This document shows positions 47,301 to 56,600 of a DNA stretch of 64,000 bases, in pieces. The DNA lies in the NCBI GenBank assembly GCA_965656715.1, contig CBFHLR010000005.1, forward strand, positions 1 to 64,000. The letters are read 5' to 3'. The translations under genes and the position numbers were made by a program. The DNA comes from Coraliomargarita sp965656715 (GTDB lineage: Bacteria > Verrucomicrobiota > Verrucomicrobiia > Opitutales > Coraliomargaritaceae). Position 1 is the first letter of the stretch; every line of letters begins with the position of its first letter. The notes under the pieces are model-generated. The model ran no database searches, was not told the origin of the DNA, and worked only from the letters and a program-made list of their open reading frames with translations.

Positions 47301-48160
47301 CTCAACTCAAACACCACGGCGGTCGTATTATCCCGACCATCGGTTTCAACCGCTTCTTTGACCAAGCGCTCTGCGGGATTACCTTTCAATATTGGACTTG
47401 GGCGACGAATGATACGCTCCATCCCCTTATCCCAGAGGCCTTCAACCAATCCGTCGGAACACAACATAAAGGCATCGCCCGGCTCATAGCCGACTGCACC
47501 AAACTGCGGCGCCAAATTCTGATTCTTCCCCCCCAGCACTTGCTGCAACGCATTGCGCCCAGCGTGCTCACGCGCCTGCATTTCAGACAACTGCCCCTCG
47601 CGAAACATCCAGCCCACATGCGTGTGATCGTGGCTCACCTGCTTAATCTTTCCATCCTTGGGCAGGTGATAGATACGGCTGTCACCCACATGGGCAAAAT
47701 ACATCCACCCCGGCCGCACCCAACAAAGACTTAAAGTCGCCCCCATGCCACGCAGCTCCTCATAACAAAATCCCAGATGCGTGAGCTCGGCATGAATCTG
47801 GTCAAACAACTCGGCCAGTAGATCACTGAAGCCGACCTCAAAGCCAGAAGCCGCCGTGCGAAAACTCTGCGGGAACAAGCGAGTGATTTTTTCCACCGCG
47901 ATCTTGCTAGCGAACTCCCCCGCATTGGCGCCGCCCATACCATCGCTCACCGCGAAGATATAATCCAGAGAGCCACCGAGCGGAGCCTCCCCGAATTTTC
48001 CGAGTCGATACACCCCCTCACCGTCGAGCGCGAGCGCGAGAAAGGCATCCTCATTATTCTTACGAAAGCGGCCGACATCCGTGATGCCTGACCATTCGAT
48101 TTGAGTTGCTTGCGGTAAAGCCTCGTCCGTCTGTGAGTCCATGCCGATTACTTCTGCCAT
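47297..48160 (-). CDS. PP2C-family protein serine/threonine phosphatase
   Basis: A 287-aa phosphatase with the metal-binding motifs TDVGRFRKNNEDAFLALA, FAVSDGMGGANAGEFASKIA, HVGDSRIYHLPK and CSDGLVEGLWDKG and DGRDNTTAVVFEL. These are the hallmarks of metal-dependent Stp/PrpC-type phosphatases that counter Hanks-type kinases. It overlaps the upstream kinase-like gene by 13 bases and is transcribed with it. Confidence 0.93.
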   Translation of the reverse strand: MAEVIGMDSQTDEALPQATQIEWSGITDVGRFRKNNEDAFLALALDGEGVYRLGKFGEAPLGGSLDYIFAVSDGMGGANAGEFASKIAVEKITRLFPQSFRTAASGFEVGFSDLLAELFDQIHAELTHLGFCYEELRGMGATLSLCWVRPGWMYFAHVGDSRIYHLPKDGKIKQVSHDHTHVGWMFREGQLSEMQAREHAGRNALQQVLGGKNQNLAPQFGAVGYEPGDAFMLCSDGLVEGLWDKGMERIIRRPSPILKGNPAERLVKEAVETDGRDNTTAVVFELS

Positions 48161-48618
48161 TCTCCACGATTCGCAACTGACTTCATCTGCGGTGAGGGCG
48201 GATAGCCAGGCTCTAAAATCGTCGCGAATTCGAAATCGATAATGTTAAAACTGCCCGTCTGCTCGTTGTAAGTGATATTGCGCACCTCGGCATCGTCATG
48301 GCGCACGCCCGCCGCTTCCAGATTCGCAAACAACTTATCGCGTTTGGCATCGCTTACGTGGTTCACGATTTTACCCGCGTTACTCGTCACCAGATAGAGC
48401 TCTGCATCATCGCAGGAAATAATTTTCGGCACAAAATTACACTTCTTAGCCTCTAAATAGCGCAACACACGCACTTCGTTCTCGTAACGCTCCTGCGCCT
48501 GAGGCCCACGGAAATACTTATGCACCCGGCCATCAAAACCAATCCGAACCAAGGCGCGTGCCGTATTTTTTGCTTCATGCATATGGTCAAATTTGCGCAG
48601 AACTTCGCCGAAATGCAA
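48148..48618 (-). CDS. Minimal protein-kinase-like protein
   Basis: A 156-aa protein carrying kinase landmarks in order: beta-3 Lys in RVHKYFRG (about 34), alpha-C Glu in ERYENEVRVLRYL (about 48), a hinge-like LYLVTSN, the catalytic-loop-like HDDAEVRN (107-114, H-x-D-x4-N) and the metal-loop-like DFE (128-130). It lacks a glycine-rich loop and most of the C-lobe. It precedes and overlaps a PP2C gene, as kinases often do. Activity is inferred. An internal ATG twelve codons in (48582) is an alternative start. Confidence 0.7.
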   Translation of the reverse strand: MHFGEVLRKFDHMHEAKNTARALVRIGFDGRVHKYFRGPQAQERYENEVRVLRYLEAKKCNFVPKIISCDDAELYLVTSNAGKIVNHVSDAKRDKLFANLEAAGVRHDDAEVRNITYNEQTGSFNIIDFEFATILEPGYPPSPQMKSVANRGEWQK

Positions 48619-48715
48619 GACAGGCTAATAGGCTTTTTTAGCCCTAATTTTTGCTCCCCCACTCCGCTATCAGCAAATGATCAAATTTGACCAAAAAAAT
48701 CTTGCGACCTAGTGC

Positions 48716-48731
48716 TGGCATGCATTTTGCT
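48716..48731 (+). promoter_or_regulatory. Candidate sigma-54 promoter upstream of glutamine synthetase
   Basis: TGGCAT-GCATT-TTGC matches the -24/-12 consensus TGGCAC-N5-TTGC with the exact spacing and one mismatch (T for C). It lies 97 bases upstream of the GSII ATG. Glutamine synthetase genes are classical sigma-54 targets. Confidence 0.5.
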
Positions 48732-48827
48732 CCTGTCCGCTTGTCTCTCGGAGCGGCACTCTTTTCTGCTCCGCCGAGGGAAACACTCATCACAGTCAAT
48801 AAAACCTGACAATAATTCAGAAACACT

Positions 48828-49856
<1,029 letters not shown>

Positions 49857-49893
49857 ACGACTCGCAAAGGTCTTAACAAACAACAACACTTAC

Positions 49894-49925
49894 AACGCCA
49901 CTCCTCTGGGAGTGGCGTTTTTTAT
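49894..49925 (+). terminator. Rho-independent terminator after glutamine synthetase
   Basis: AACGCCACTCC (49894-49904) pairs with GGAGTGGCGTT (49909-49919) over a 4-nt loop, followed by a T-run. Confidence 0.9.
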
Positions 49926-50009
49926 GCGTGGACCAGTTGAAGCTAAAAAATCTTCAACATTCTTATTGACCCCAAAGAGGCCATTCCCATTTTCACCTTC
50001 TTCCCTTGA

Positions 50010-50085
<76 letters not shown>

Positions 50086-50131
50086 TCCTTCGTAAATAAG
50101 TGACGAAGGCACAGGCACCAAGCTGAAGCAA

Positions 50132-50944
50132 ATGAGTAAGCTCGGCATAGACCAAATTCGAATCTGGCAGTGGCCGAATGTGCTCTCTCTGGATGCCGCT
50201 CTCATTGCAGTGCTATGGCAGTGTCTTTTTGGGATCTCCATCAGCTCTCCTACCACGCCCGGGGCAGCCTATGTTCTGGCACTCTCGGTCTGGCTGACCT
50301 ACTCCGCAGATCGATTATTTGACGCCTCTAGAAGACCAGTCGAACGATTGCTCTCCACACGGCATCGTTTCGCCAAGGCGCATGCTCCAAAGCTCTGGCG
50401 GATCTGGTGGCTCGTCTTAGCTATCAATACTTCTATTGCCTTCACCAAGCTGAGCCACGCACAACTACACAAAGGCTTCATTCTGCTGGCCATCTGCCTA
50501 ATCTATACCCTACTCAACCAGAAACTGTCCCGGAGCTATTTCCCCAAACAAATCTGCGTCGCACTGATTTTTGCCGGCGGGGTCATTGTATTTCACCCCG
50601 TTGCACAACTTTGGCTTTCCGGCATCAGCTTGACCTTGCTATGCTTATTAAACTGCCAACTCATCAGCCAAAAAGAAATCGATGTGAATACGGCTCTAGG
50701 AGAACACTCCTTACTATCCAGAGCTCCCTACTTAAACATCGGCCTGATCATCGCGACATTCGGAATATGTTTCCTACAACCCAGCGCCGTGACATTCAGC
50801 ATAGCCACCAACGCTGCGATCTACTTCGGCCTCTACCTTAAGCAACACGAGTGGCCTACAGAGGCCTACCGAGTGCTCATCGATGGATCACTTATTCTGA
50901 CTCCCTCAATAACGCTGATCGCGTTATTCATTCAGGCATCTTGA
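50132..50944 (+). CDS. UbiA-like integral membrane protein (tentative)
   Basis: A 270-aa protein with about eight hydrophobic segments. An early motif, WLTYSADRLFDASRRPVERL, resembles the first Asp-rich motif of UbiA-type prenyltransferases (DxxxD), and a later SQKEIDVNTALGEHSLLSRA could be the second. I cannot confirm a prenyltransferase role; it may be a degenerate or unrelated polytopic protein. Convergent with the LolA-like gene, with 17 bases of overlap. Confidence 0.5.
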   Translation: MSKLGIDQIRIWQWPNVLSLDAALIAVLWQCLFGISISSPTTPGAAYVLALSVWLTYSADRLFDASRRPVERLLSTRHRFAKAHAPKLWRIWWLVLAINTSIAFTKLSHAQLHKGFILLAICLIYTLLNQKLSRSYFPKQICVALIFAGGVIVFHPVAQLWLSGISLTLLCLLNCQLISQKEIDVNTALGEHSLLSRAPYLNIGLIIATFGICFLQPSAVTFSIATNAAIYFGLYLKQHEWPTEAYRVLIDGSLILTPSITLIALFIQAS

Positions 50945-51743
50945 AATAGCTATCGAAAATCCCAGAATTTAAACGAATCCGCTCGACGCGAACTTCCTGC
51001 TGAAATTCCCCCTCTACATACGTTCGACTCACGCGTGGAAAAAAATAGCCCTCCACAAGGTCCATTTCGGAAAAGTAAGTCTCTTCAACGCTCCCCTCAC
51101 CAGTCTCTGGATCCTTAAGTATACGCCGTAGTTTACTCTCCTGTAGCGTCTCCTTATCTAGCCAAACAGCATCATAACCCAGTTGATTATCAGCAACGAG
51201 ATCCACACGAATGGCCACGATTCCATTCACTTTGTCCCAAGAAAGCTGTTCAACATCACTGAGCTCTCTTGCGAGTTGCTGAAACAAGCCATCCATCAAG
51301 CTAGACCGAGCAAGATGCACTAGATCTTCCCCGGACAACTGTTCGCTCCCAATTACATCCCCATTCAGATCTAAGTGACGTCGCATTCCAGACTTACCAT
51401 CAAAAATCGTTTCCAAGACATGATTTGGAAACTCCATTTTAATGCGCATTTTATCCGGGCGCTTACGATAAATGGAGACAGCAACCACATCTCCCCTCTC
51501 TCCCATTAGTATAGAGCCAGTCATCTTAACACTATTGAGCTTGGATAAGTGAGCTAAGCCACCCGATTTATCCAAATAAGCACGATACAACTGCATCGGT
51601 GACGGGAGAGCTTCATCAGCTACCGAATCCGACACTCCCGATTTCACTGCTTCAACCTCAATCTCTGTATCTTGAGCATACCCAACGGGCAGACTCAGAA
51701 ACAGAAGACAGACAGCACCTGCCAAATTTGAGATTTTGAACAT
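50928..51743 (-). CDS. Exported LolA/LolB-fold-like protein
   Basis: A 271-aa protein with a signal peptide (MFKISNLAGAVCLLFLSLPV GYA split) and a mature part with the beta-rich pattern SIYRKRPDKMRIKMEFPNHV LETIFDGKSGMR, typical of outer-membrane lipoprotein-sorting-like proteins in this phylum. ATG 51743 is preferred because it begins a normal signal peptide; an upstream in-frame GTG/ATG would add 22 hydrophobic residues. Function inferred from fold only. Confidence 0.65.
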   Translation of the reverse strand: MFKISNLAGAVCLLFLSLPVGYAQDTEIEVEAVKSGVSDSVADEALPSPMQLYRAYLDKSGGLAHLSKLNSVKMTGSILMGERGDVVAVSIYRKRPDKMRIKMEFPNHVLETIFDGKSGMRRHLDLNGDVIGSEQLSGEDLVHLARSSLMDGLFQQLARELSDVEQLSWDKVNGIVAIRVDLVADNQLGYDAVWLDKETLQESKLRRILKDPETGEGSVEETYFSEMDLVEGYFFPRVSRTYVEGEFQQEVRVERIRLNSGIFDSYFKMPE

Positions 51744-51833
51744 GAGTAGTAATTGCGAAGGATTCTGAAGAACAAAAACCACCACAACCCGCACCACAAG
51801 AAGATTCACAAACCAAGCTTCAACAACGGCATA

Positions 51834-52910
51834 TCACCATGCCCGATAGCCACCGTCCAGGTGATAAAGTTTACTATATCCCCTAGAACGCAAAGCCGCC
51901 ACCACCAAGTCGCTCACATCGCCCTGCTCACAAAACAAAAGCGTCTTCAGGCCCTCCTGAATCTCACAGCCTCTCTCAAACAACTGATCCACTTCACAAT
52001 GCACTGCATCAACAATTGTGCCCTGCTCATACTTCTCAACAGAGCGAATATCCAGCAAGCACAATGGTTGCTCTATAGACTGCGCCTGTTTCAATTCATC
52101 CACTGTCATTGAATGAGTGGTCCCTGATTCCACCTCTACAAATAATTCTGGAGGTCGAACATCCGGAAGACTAAAGCGCTGCACACAAACCGTAGACGTA
52201 TTAATCGATAGCAATTGGCCCACACTGGGAGCCGCATTCCCACTGATGAGCTTGATCACTTCCAAGGCCTGAAGCTGTCCGACAATCGCCGCAGCGGCAC
52301 CCAACACACCAGCAGCCGCACAGGATGGAGCCTCTCCACGCTCTGGGAAAAGCGCACGAAAGGAAGCCCCATACTTTGCCCAAAAGACCGACAACTGCGA
52401 ACGATTCCGATACAGCGCCGCATGCACCCATGGACGATCAAACACTTCGCACTGTTCATCGATCAGATAACGGACATCTAAATTATCGGTCGCATCGACG
52501 ACCAAGTCATGACGCGCAATCAACATCGCAGCATTTTCACCGGTCAACATCTGCTCGCATGCCTCAACTTGCACAAAAGGGTTTAGCTCAGAAAGACTTC
52601 GCTGCGCAGAAACTGCCTTACTCTGACCAACATCTGTGTCACGATGCAGCCATTGACGCGACAAGTTAGACCACTCTACCGAATCACCGTCGATTACCGT
52701 AAGCTGCCCCACTCCAGCACCAGCAAGCCCCTGCAAAACCGGACAACCTAAGCCCCCCGCTCCAACGACAAGCACCCGCGCAGTCTTTAATTTTTGCTGC
52801 CCCGACGTGCCCACTCCCGGCAAGAGCACATGCCGCGCATAGTATGCTAACTCCTCTTGCGAGAATGTTTGCTCAGGGTATGCCTCTGCAATTCTAGGAA
52901 GATAAGACAT
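51834..52910 (-). CDS. ThiF/MoeB/HesA-family adenylyltransferase with C-terminal rhodanese domain
   Basis: A 358-aa E1-like enzyme with the ATP site VVGAGGLGCPVLQGLAGAGV, DGDSVEWSNLSRQ, and a C-terminal rhodanese domain (from about 265) with active-site Cys in LLFCEQGDVS. Such proteins adenylate the C-terminal Gly-Gly of ThiS/MoaD-type sulfur carriers and may transfer sulfur. The CxxC pairs of E. coli MoeB are not visible. No ThiS or MoaD gene is adjacent, so thiamin versus molybdopterin use is unknown. Confidence 0.85.
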   Translation of the reverse strand: MSYLPRIAEAYPEQTFSQEELAYYARHVLLPGVGTSGQQKLKTARVLVVGAGGLGCPVLQGLAGAGVGQLTVIDGDSVEWSNLSRQWLHRDTDVGQSKAVSAQRSLSELNPFVQVEACEQMLTGENAAMLIARHDLVVDATDNLDVRYLIDEQCEVFDRPWVHAALYRNRSQLSVFWAKYGASFRALFPERGEAPSCAAAGVLGAAAAIVGQLQALEVIKLISGNAAPSVGQLLSINTSTVCVQRFSLPDVRPPELFVEVESGTTHSMTVDELKQAQSIEQPLCLLDIRSVEKYEQGTIVDAVHCEVDQLFERGCEIQEGLKTLLFCEQGDVSDLVVAALRSRGYSKLYHLDGGYRAW

Positions 52911-52948
52911 CGCGTAACCAGACTATTGTATTGAATCTGCAGCAAAAC

Positions 52949-52985
52949 AAAAAAAAGGCGGGACCCCAAAATATGGAGCCCCGCC
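52949..52985 (-). terminator. Rho-independent terminator after the porin gene
   Basis: On the minus strand GGCGGGGCTCC-ATATTTT-GGGGTCCCGCC forms an 11-bp stem with two G-T pairs, followed by eight T. It is downstream of the porin stop (53027). The right arm (GGGGTCCCG) resembles the TTGGGGTCCCG repeat family. Confidence 0.8.
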
Positions 52986-53026
52986 CAACAACAACCTAAC
53001 GATGATAAATTAAAATCGCGTTGGAC

Positions 53027-54271
53027 TTAGTAGACAAAGTTCACTTCGAACGTGAACATGTCTTTATCAGCGCCACCAACTGGTTTAGCGTTAGACCCTA
53101 GGCCAATGCCACCATCTTCACTGTAGCTACCATACTTACCAACCAGGTTAAGATACTTGTTGATCTTATAAGATGCAACCAAGTCGATTTCATCACCACC
53201 ATCTTGGCCAGATGCAGCACCTGACTCAGCATCAAATGTGTGGTAAATCAACTTAACAGGAATACCATTACCAACTGGAATCGTGTAACCGATATAACCA
53301 TAGAAGTCCTCTAGGCCATTGTCATAACCAAATAGCGGCGTATATACATCTGCAAAACCGTTGAACTTATGGACCGTCGCAACTGGAGTGCGGAAACCAG
53401 ATTCAAGGATTTCAAAACCTGCGCCAAATGTGATACCAGCCACAACAGTAGAAAGATCACCAGCTAAGTAAGTTGCATTATCCTCTCCAACTGCATTTTC
53501 GTCGAAGTCCTGCTTCGCGACACTCGCAGCATACTTGAACTTCTGCTCACCAAGGCTCACTGAACCAGTTGCACGCAGACCAAAAGTCTCATTTTCAAAC
53601 AATACATTATCTGCATCGTCCATTTCGTAGTAGAAACCAGTCAGCTTAAAGTTATCGTAGAACTGATAGGAAACGTTCAGACCATAAGTGTCCATCTTGA
53701 AGTAGTCACCGTTCACACGGTTCACTGCATCTGAAAAGAAACCCTTAACGGAGAGATTTTCGATACCTGTGTAGTCAGCGGTCGCCGCATCGAAAGTCTG
53801 GATGTTTTGACGCCAGCCAACGTGACCGATGAAGCGGTGATCATCGAGTGCGTAAATTTGGCGACCAACCTTGGCCTTACCATAATCCTCATTCGCATAT
53901 GCAACCCAGAGTTGGTTAATGTCTGTGCCATCACCATCATCGTCGAGCGGGTGAATATCGTCATGGTCACCACCGAGACGAGTCAGAGTTTCACCTTCAG
54001 CCATTGCAGTAAAGCCATTGAAGTTTGGCGTTGTGTAACCGTAGCGCACGCGTAGCGAAGTTCCGTCCCGGTCCTTGGAAGGATCTCCATTGTCGAGATC
54101 GAAGATCTCATAACGCGTGCGAGCGTTGATGTTGAACTTACCTGGAACAGTTTCTTCAAGCTTGGCAGTTTGCTCGTCGAGGAAGCTCTCGACTGGATCC
54201 GCAGTGACATAAGACGCGCCACCAGCAACAGCCAGCACCGCGAAGAGTGATTTTGTAGTATGTGTATTCAT
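53027..54271 (-). CDS. Outer-membrane porin-like beta-barrel protein
   Basis: A 414-aa protein with a signal peptide (KSLFAVLAVAGGASYVTADP) and many alternating amphipathic strands (FNINARTRYEIFDLDNGD, RVRYGYTTPNFNGFTAMAEG, YGLNVSYQFYDNFKLTGFYY) ending in FTFEVNFVY with a C-terminal aromatic residue, typical for outer-membrane barrels. It resembles alginate-export-like porins of Verrucomicrobia. It is acidic in its loops (GGDHDDIHPLDDDGDGTD), which may bind calcium. Monocistronic with a strong terminator. Confidence 0.85.
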   Translation of the reverse strand: MNTHTTKSLFAVLAVAGGASYVTADPVESFLDEQTAKLEETVPGKFNINARTRYEIFDLDNGDPSKDRDGTSLRVRYGYTTPNFNGFTAMAEGETLTRLGGDHDDIHPLDDDGDGTDINQLWVAYANEDYGKAKVGRQIYALDDHRFIGHVGWRQNIQTFDAATADYTGIENLSVKGFFSDAVNRVNGDYFKMDTYGLNVSYQFYDNFKLTGFYYEMDDADNVLFENETFGLRATGSVSLGEQKFKYAASVAKQDFDENAVGEDNATYLAGDLSTVVAGITFGAGFEILESGFRTPVATVHKFNGFADVYTPLFGYDNGLEDFYGYIGYTIPVGNGIPVKLIYHTFDAESGAASGQDGGDEIDLVASYKINKYLNLVGKYGSYSEDGGIGLGSNAKPVGGADKDMFTFEVNFVY

Positions 54272-54469
54272 TTTCAGTTTCGTTTGTTAAGGATGCGCTT
54301 AATTTTGCACACAAAGGGTTTTAACAGTTTCCATGCCAATTACATTAATCGACCTAATGCATCCATGAACTAAACTAATAAGAGGTGTGAATTCCATTGA
54401 AGCGTGTCTACGCCCCCATCGGGCATGAACACAGATACAAGTCGATTTCACTACATTCAGGCTCATCAC

Positions 54470-54889
54470 CTATTCACTACTGACATGTTCAAAAACCGCT
54501 AAATTCGTTTGCTCAAGGAAGTCCATCAATTGATCGTCGAACTTAAGCAAGGTATCGTGCAAGGGGCAAGGCTCACGATTCCCACACCAGTCGGGTCCAA
54601 AGGGACACATCGTGCGGTCACCCATTTTCTCGAACAGCACCACGATATCCAACAGGACAATCTCCTCCGGTTTCTTTGCCAACCAATAGCCCCCTTTAGG
54701 CCCACGCGTGCCATCCACCAAGCCTGCTTGCGAGAGCACGACCAGCAACTTAGCGACCAGTGGCTTCGATAACTGACGGCGATCCGCAATATCGAGCGAG
54801 CTCAACTTCGTCGCACCACTATCGTAAACCTCCGCGAGTAAACTCATCGCCGAAATCGCATTCTGAGCCGTCTTTCCGTATTTAAGCAT
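54470..54889 (-). CDS. Rrf2 family transcriptional regulator
   Basis: A 139-aa regulator with the Rrf2 winged helix (KTAQNAISAMSLLAEVYDSG, QLSKPLVAKLLVVLSQAGLV, RGPKGGYWLAKKPEEIVLLD) and three cysteines in MCPFGPDWCGNREPCPLHD, as in IscR/NsrR-type iron-sulfur sensors. ATG 54889 begins the domain; an in-frame start eight codons earlier is possible. It is divergent from yecH with a 36-bp palindrome between them, suggesting control of that gene. Confidence 0.9.
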   Translation of the reverse strand: MLKYGKTAQNAISAMSLLAEVYDSGATKLSSLDIADRRQLSKPLVAKLLVVLSQAGLVDGTRGPKGGYWLAKKPEEIVLLDIVVLFEKMGDRTMCPFGPDWCGNREPCPLHDTLLKFDDQLMDFLEQTNLAVFEHVSSE

Positions 54890-54949
54890 ATCTTTAGCAC
54901 GACACTGTGCCACTCCCTCACGAGCACAATAATTGTTTACATCTCAAGT

Positions 54950-54985
54950 AATTTAATTAAAGAATAAATATTCTTTAATTAAATT
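54950..54985. promoter_or_regulatory. Perfect 36-bp AT-rich palindrome in the Rrf2/YecH divergent region
   Basis: AATTTAATTAAAGAATA (54950-54966) is followed after AA by its exact reverse complement (54969-54985). It lies 60 bases from the Rrf2 start and eight bases from the YecH ATG, so it may be the Rrf2 operator or overlap the yecH promoter and ribosome site. Confidence 0.75.
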
Positions 54986-54993
54986 CAGCAATT

Positions 54994-55272
54994 ATGAAAC
55001 TCGAATCAATTGACGCAGGCTCGCCGAAGATGGCGGAGCAAATCCACGGCCACGAAGTCCTCGAAATGATGATCGCTTCGGGCATTCAATATAGCGTCGC
55101 TAGCTTAGAGGCAGCGATCCACGAGAAATGCGGCACCGAAGCGCGATTTCACATCTGCTCCGGCGGCGGCATGACTGCGTCGCAGCTGATCGAAACACTC
55201 TGGGCCAAAGGCAAGTTCGCCGGCACCCCCGAGGCTTTCGCCTTCGACACCAGCAAACGCTGTAATCACTAG
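54994..55272 (+). CDS. YecH family metal-binding protein
   Basis: A 92-aa protein with the YecH/DUF2492 features IHGHEVLEMMIASGIQYSVA SLEAAI (split), the HxC-type ARFHICSGGGMTASQLIETL and WAKGKF, ending CNH. Members are small putative metal-binding proteins of unknown role. It is divergent from the Rrf2 regulator and may be cotranscribed with the following cupin, despite the repeat between them. Confidence 0.85.
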   Translation: MKLESIDAGSPKMAEQIHGHEVLEMMIASGIQYSVASLEAAIHEKCGTEARFHICSGGGMTASQLIETLWAKGKFAGTPEAFAFDTSKRCNH

Positions 55273-55292
55273 GCGGGCACCTCTGTGCCCTT

Positions 55293-55394
55293 GAACGTCG
55301 AACGCTCAACACTGAACTTCGAATACTGATACAATGGATTTAAAACCAAACCAAAATTCAACATTGGACGTTCGATATTCAACGTTCGACGTTC
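55293..55394. repeat. Dispersed repeat of the GAACGT/ACGTTC type between yecH and cupin
   Basis: GAACGTCGAACG (55293-55304) is matched by the reverse-complement CGTTCGACGTTC (55383-55394). Related units (CAACACTGAAC, CAACATTGGACGTTCGATA) fill the interval. The right half is in frame with the cupin gene and would encode NSTLDVRYSTFDVP if an upstream ATG (55334) were used. Confidence 0.6.
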
Positions 55395-55417
55395 CAAAGC
55401 CGCCGCTCGTAAAGAAC

Positions 55418-55735
55418 ATGCCTAAGGCCGAAGCCGTTGACCTCGGTTCGCTGGTCGACTATCAGGACGGCCAAGTCATCAGCCGCACGCTCGCACAGAA
55501 CAAGTATCTCAATCTGACTGTCTTTGCCTTCGCCAAGGGCGAAGGCCTCAGCACGCATAGCTCCACCGGCGACGCCATGGTGCAAGTGCTCGACGGCACA
55601 GGCATCCTCACCGTCGATGGCCAGGCACATAGCGTGCCCGCGGGACAGACAATCGTCCTACCAGCGAACATTCCGCACGCGGTCGACGCACCGGAGAATT
55701 TCAAGATGCTGCTGACCGTCGTAAAACCAGTTTAA
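55418..55735 (+). CDS. Small cupin-domain protein
   Basis: A 105-aa single-domain cupin with GEGLSTHSSTGDAMVQVLDG (motif 1, with His and Glu-replacing residues) and PAGQTIVLPANIPHAVDAPE (motif 2). It starts MPKAEAVDLGSLVDYQDGQV. A longer frame from 55334 adds 28 residues encoded by a dispersed repeat, hence ATG 55418 is preferred. The Rrf2-YecH-cupin grouping suggests a redox or metal-linked response; the ligand is unknown. Confidence 0.8.
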   Translation: MPKAEAVDLGSLVDYQDGQVISRTLAQNKYLNLTVFAFAKGEGLSTHSSTGDAMVQVLDGTGILTVDGQAHSVPAGQTIVLPANIPHAVDAPENFKMLLTVVKPV

Positions 55736-55742
55736 CTACAAA

Positions 55743-55792
55743 AGCTCCCCTCCTTTTCAAGGAGGGGTCACTTGCTTGCCAAGTGGGGGTGG
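55743..55792. repeat. CTCCCC/AGGTGGG-family repeat, copy 2
   Basis: CTCCCCTCCTTTTCAAGGAG with GGG, and CACTTGCTTGCCAAGTG, repeat the arrangement found between rnc and mfd. It lies between the convergent cupin and fabI genes and may end both transcripts. Confidence 0.7.
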
Positions 55793-55793
55793 T

Positions 55794-56600
55794 CTACTTC
55801 TCTGGACGCATTGCCAGACGCACCACTTCCTTATCGAAGTAGTTACGGTCCATACCTGCGTTCACGACGATTCCTTGGCCATTGATCCCGCTCGAAGCCG
55901 GGCTCAAGAGGAAGACTGCGGTGTTCGCAACCTCCTGCGTGGTCAGATTCTGCTTACGGAAGGTCAACTTCTCTGCGTAGAGGTAACTCTCCAAGTAGCC
56001 TGGAATGCCCGCCGACGCACTGGTCTTGAGCGGCCCGGCATTCACAGTATTGAAGCGCACACGTGTGTCCGCACCGAAAGACTTAGCCAAATTGTAAGAG
56101 CAGGTCTCCAGCGCCGACTTAATCGGCGCCATGTAGCCGTAGTTCTCAGCCGTCACGTCCGTCGACGAAATACCGATCGACACCACCGAGGCATCCTCGG
56201 TCAAATATGGCTTAAAGGCATTGGCAACTTCCACCAGCGAGAAGGCCGAAATCGAAGTTGCCTGCAGGAAGTCCTTCTTCACAGTCTCATGGAAGGGCTT
56301 GAAGCCCTCCGAGTAGTTCGCGAAGGCAATCGAATGCACGATACCATCGAGCTGACCATAGTCCGCAGCAACTTGCTCGGCGAGTGCGGTGATCTGTTCC
56401 GAAAATTCAACGTCGCAAATGTAAGCCTTACGGTCCCCCAGCAGCTTCTGCAGGCTCTCCAATCGGGCCTCAGAGCGCACACTGTGAATGACCTCCGCAC
56501 CCAGCTCTTCGAGCGACTTGGTGATCCCCCATGCCACGCTCTTACGATTCGCCACGCCCATCACGAGGTAGCGCTTCCCTTCAAAATTCAAAAAGCTCAC
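55794..56600 (-). CDS. fabI: Enoyl-ACP reductase FabI
   Basis: A 268-aa short-chain dehydrogenase-fold enzyme with YLVMGVANRKSVAWGITKSL (NADH site) and the active site AENYGYMAPIKSALE (Tyr and Lys of Y-x6-K type) followed by GPLKTSASAGIPGYL. It reduces the enoyl-ACP in fatty-acid elongation. Its start overlaps the end of fabZ by four bases. Confidence 0.93.
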   Translation of the reverse strand: MSFLNFEGKRYLVMGVANRKSVAWGITKSLEELGAEVIHSVRSEARLESLQKLLGDRKAYICDVEFSEQITALAEQVAADYGQLDGIVHSIAFANYSEGFKPFHETVKKDFLQATSISAFSLVEVANAFKPYLTEDASVVSIGISSTDVTAENYGYMAPIKSALETCSYNLAKSFGADTRVRFNTVNAGPLKTSASAGIPGYLESYLYAEKLTFRKQNLTTQEVANTAVFLLSPASSGINGQGIVVNAGMDRNYFDKEVVRLAMRPEK

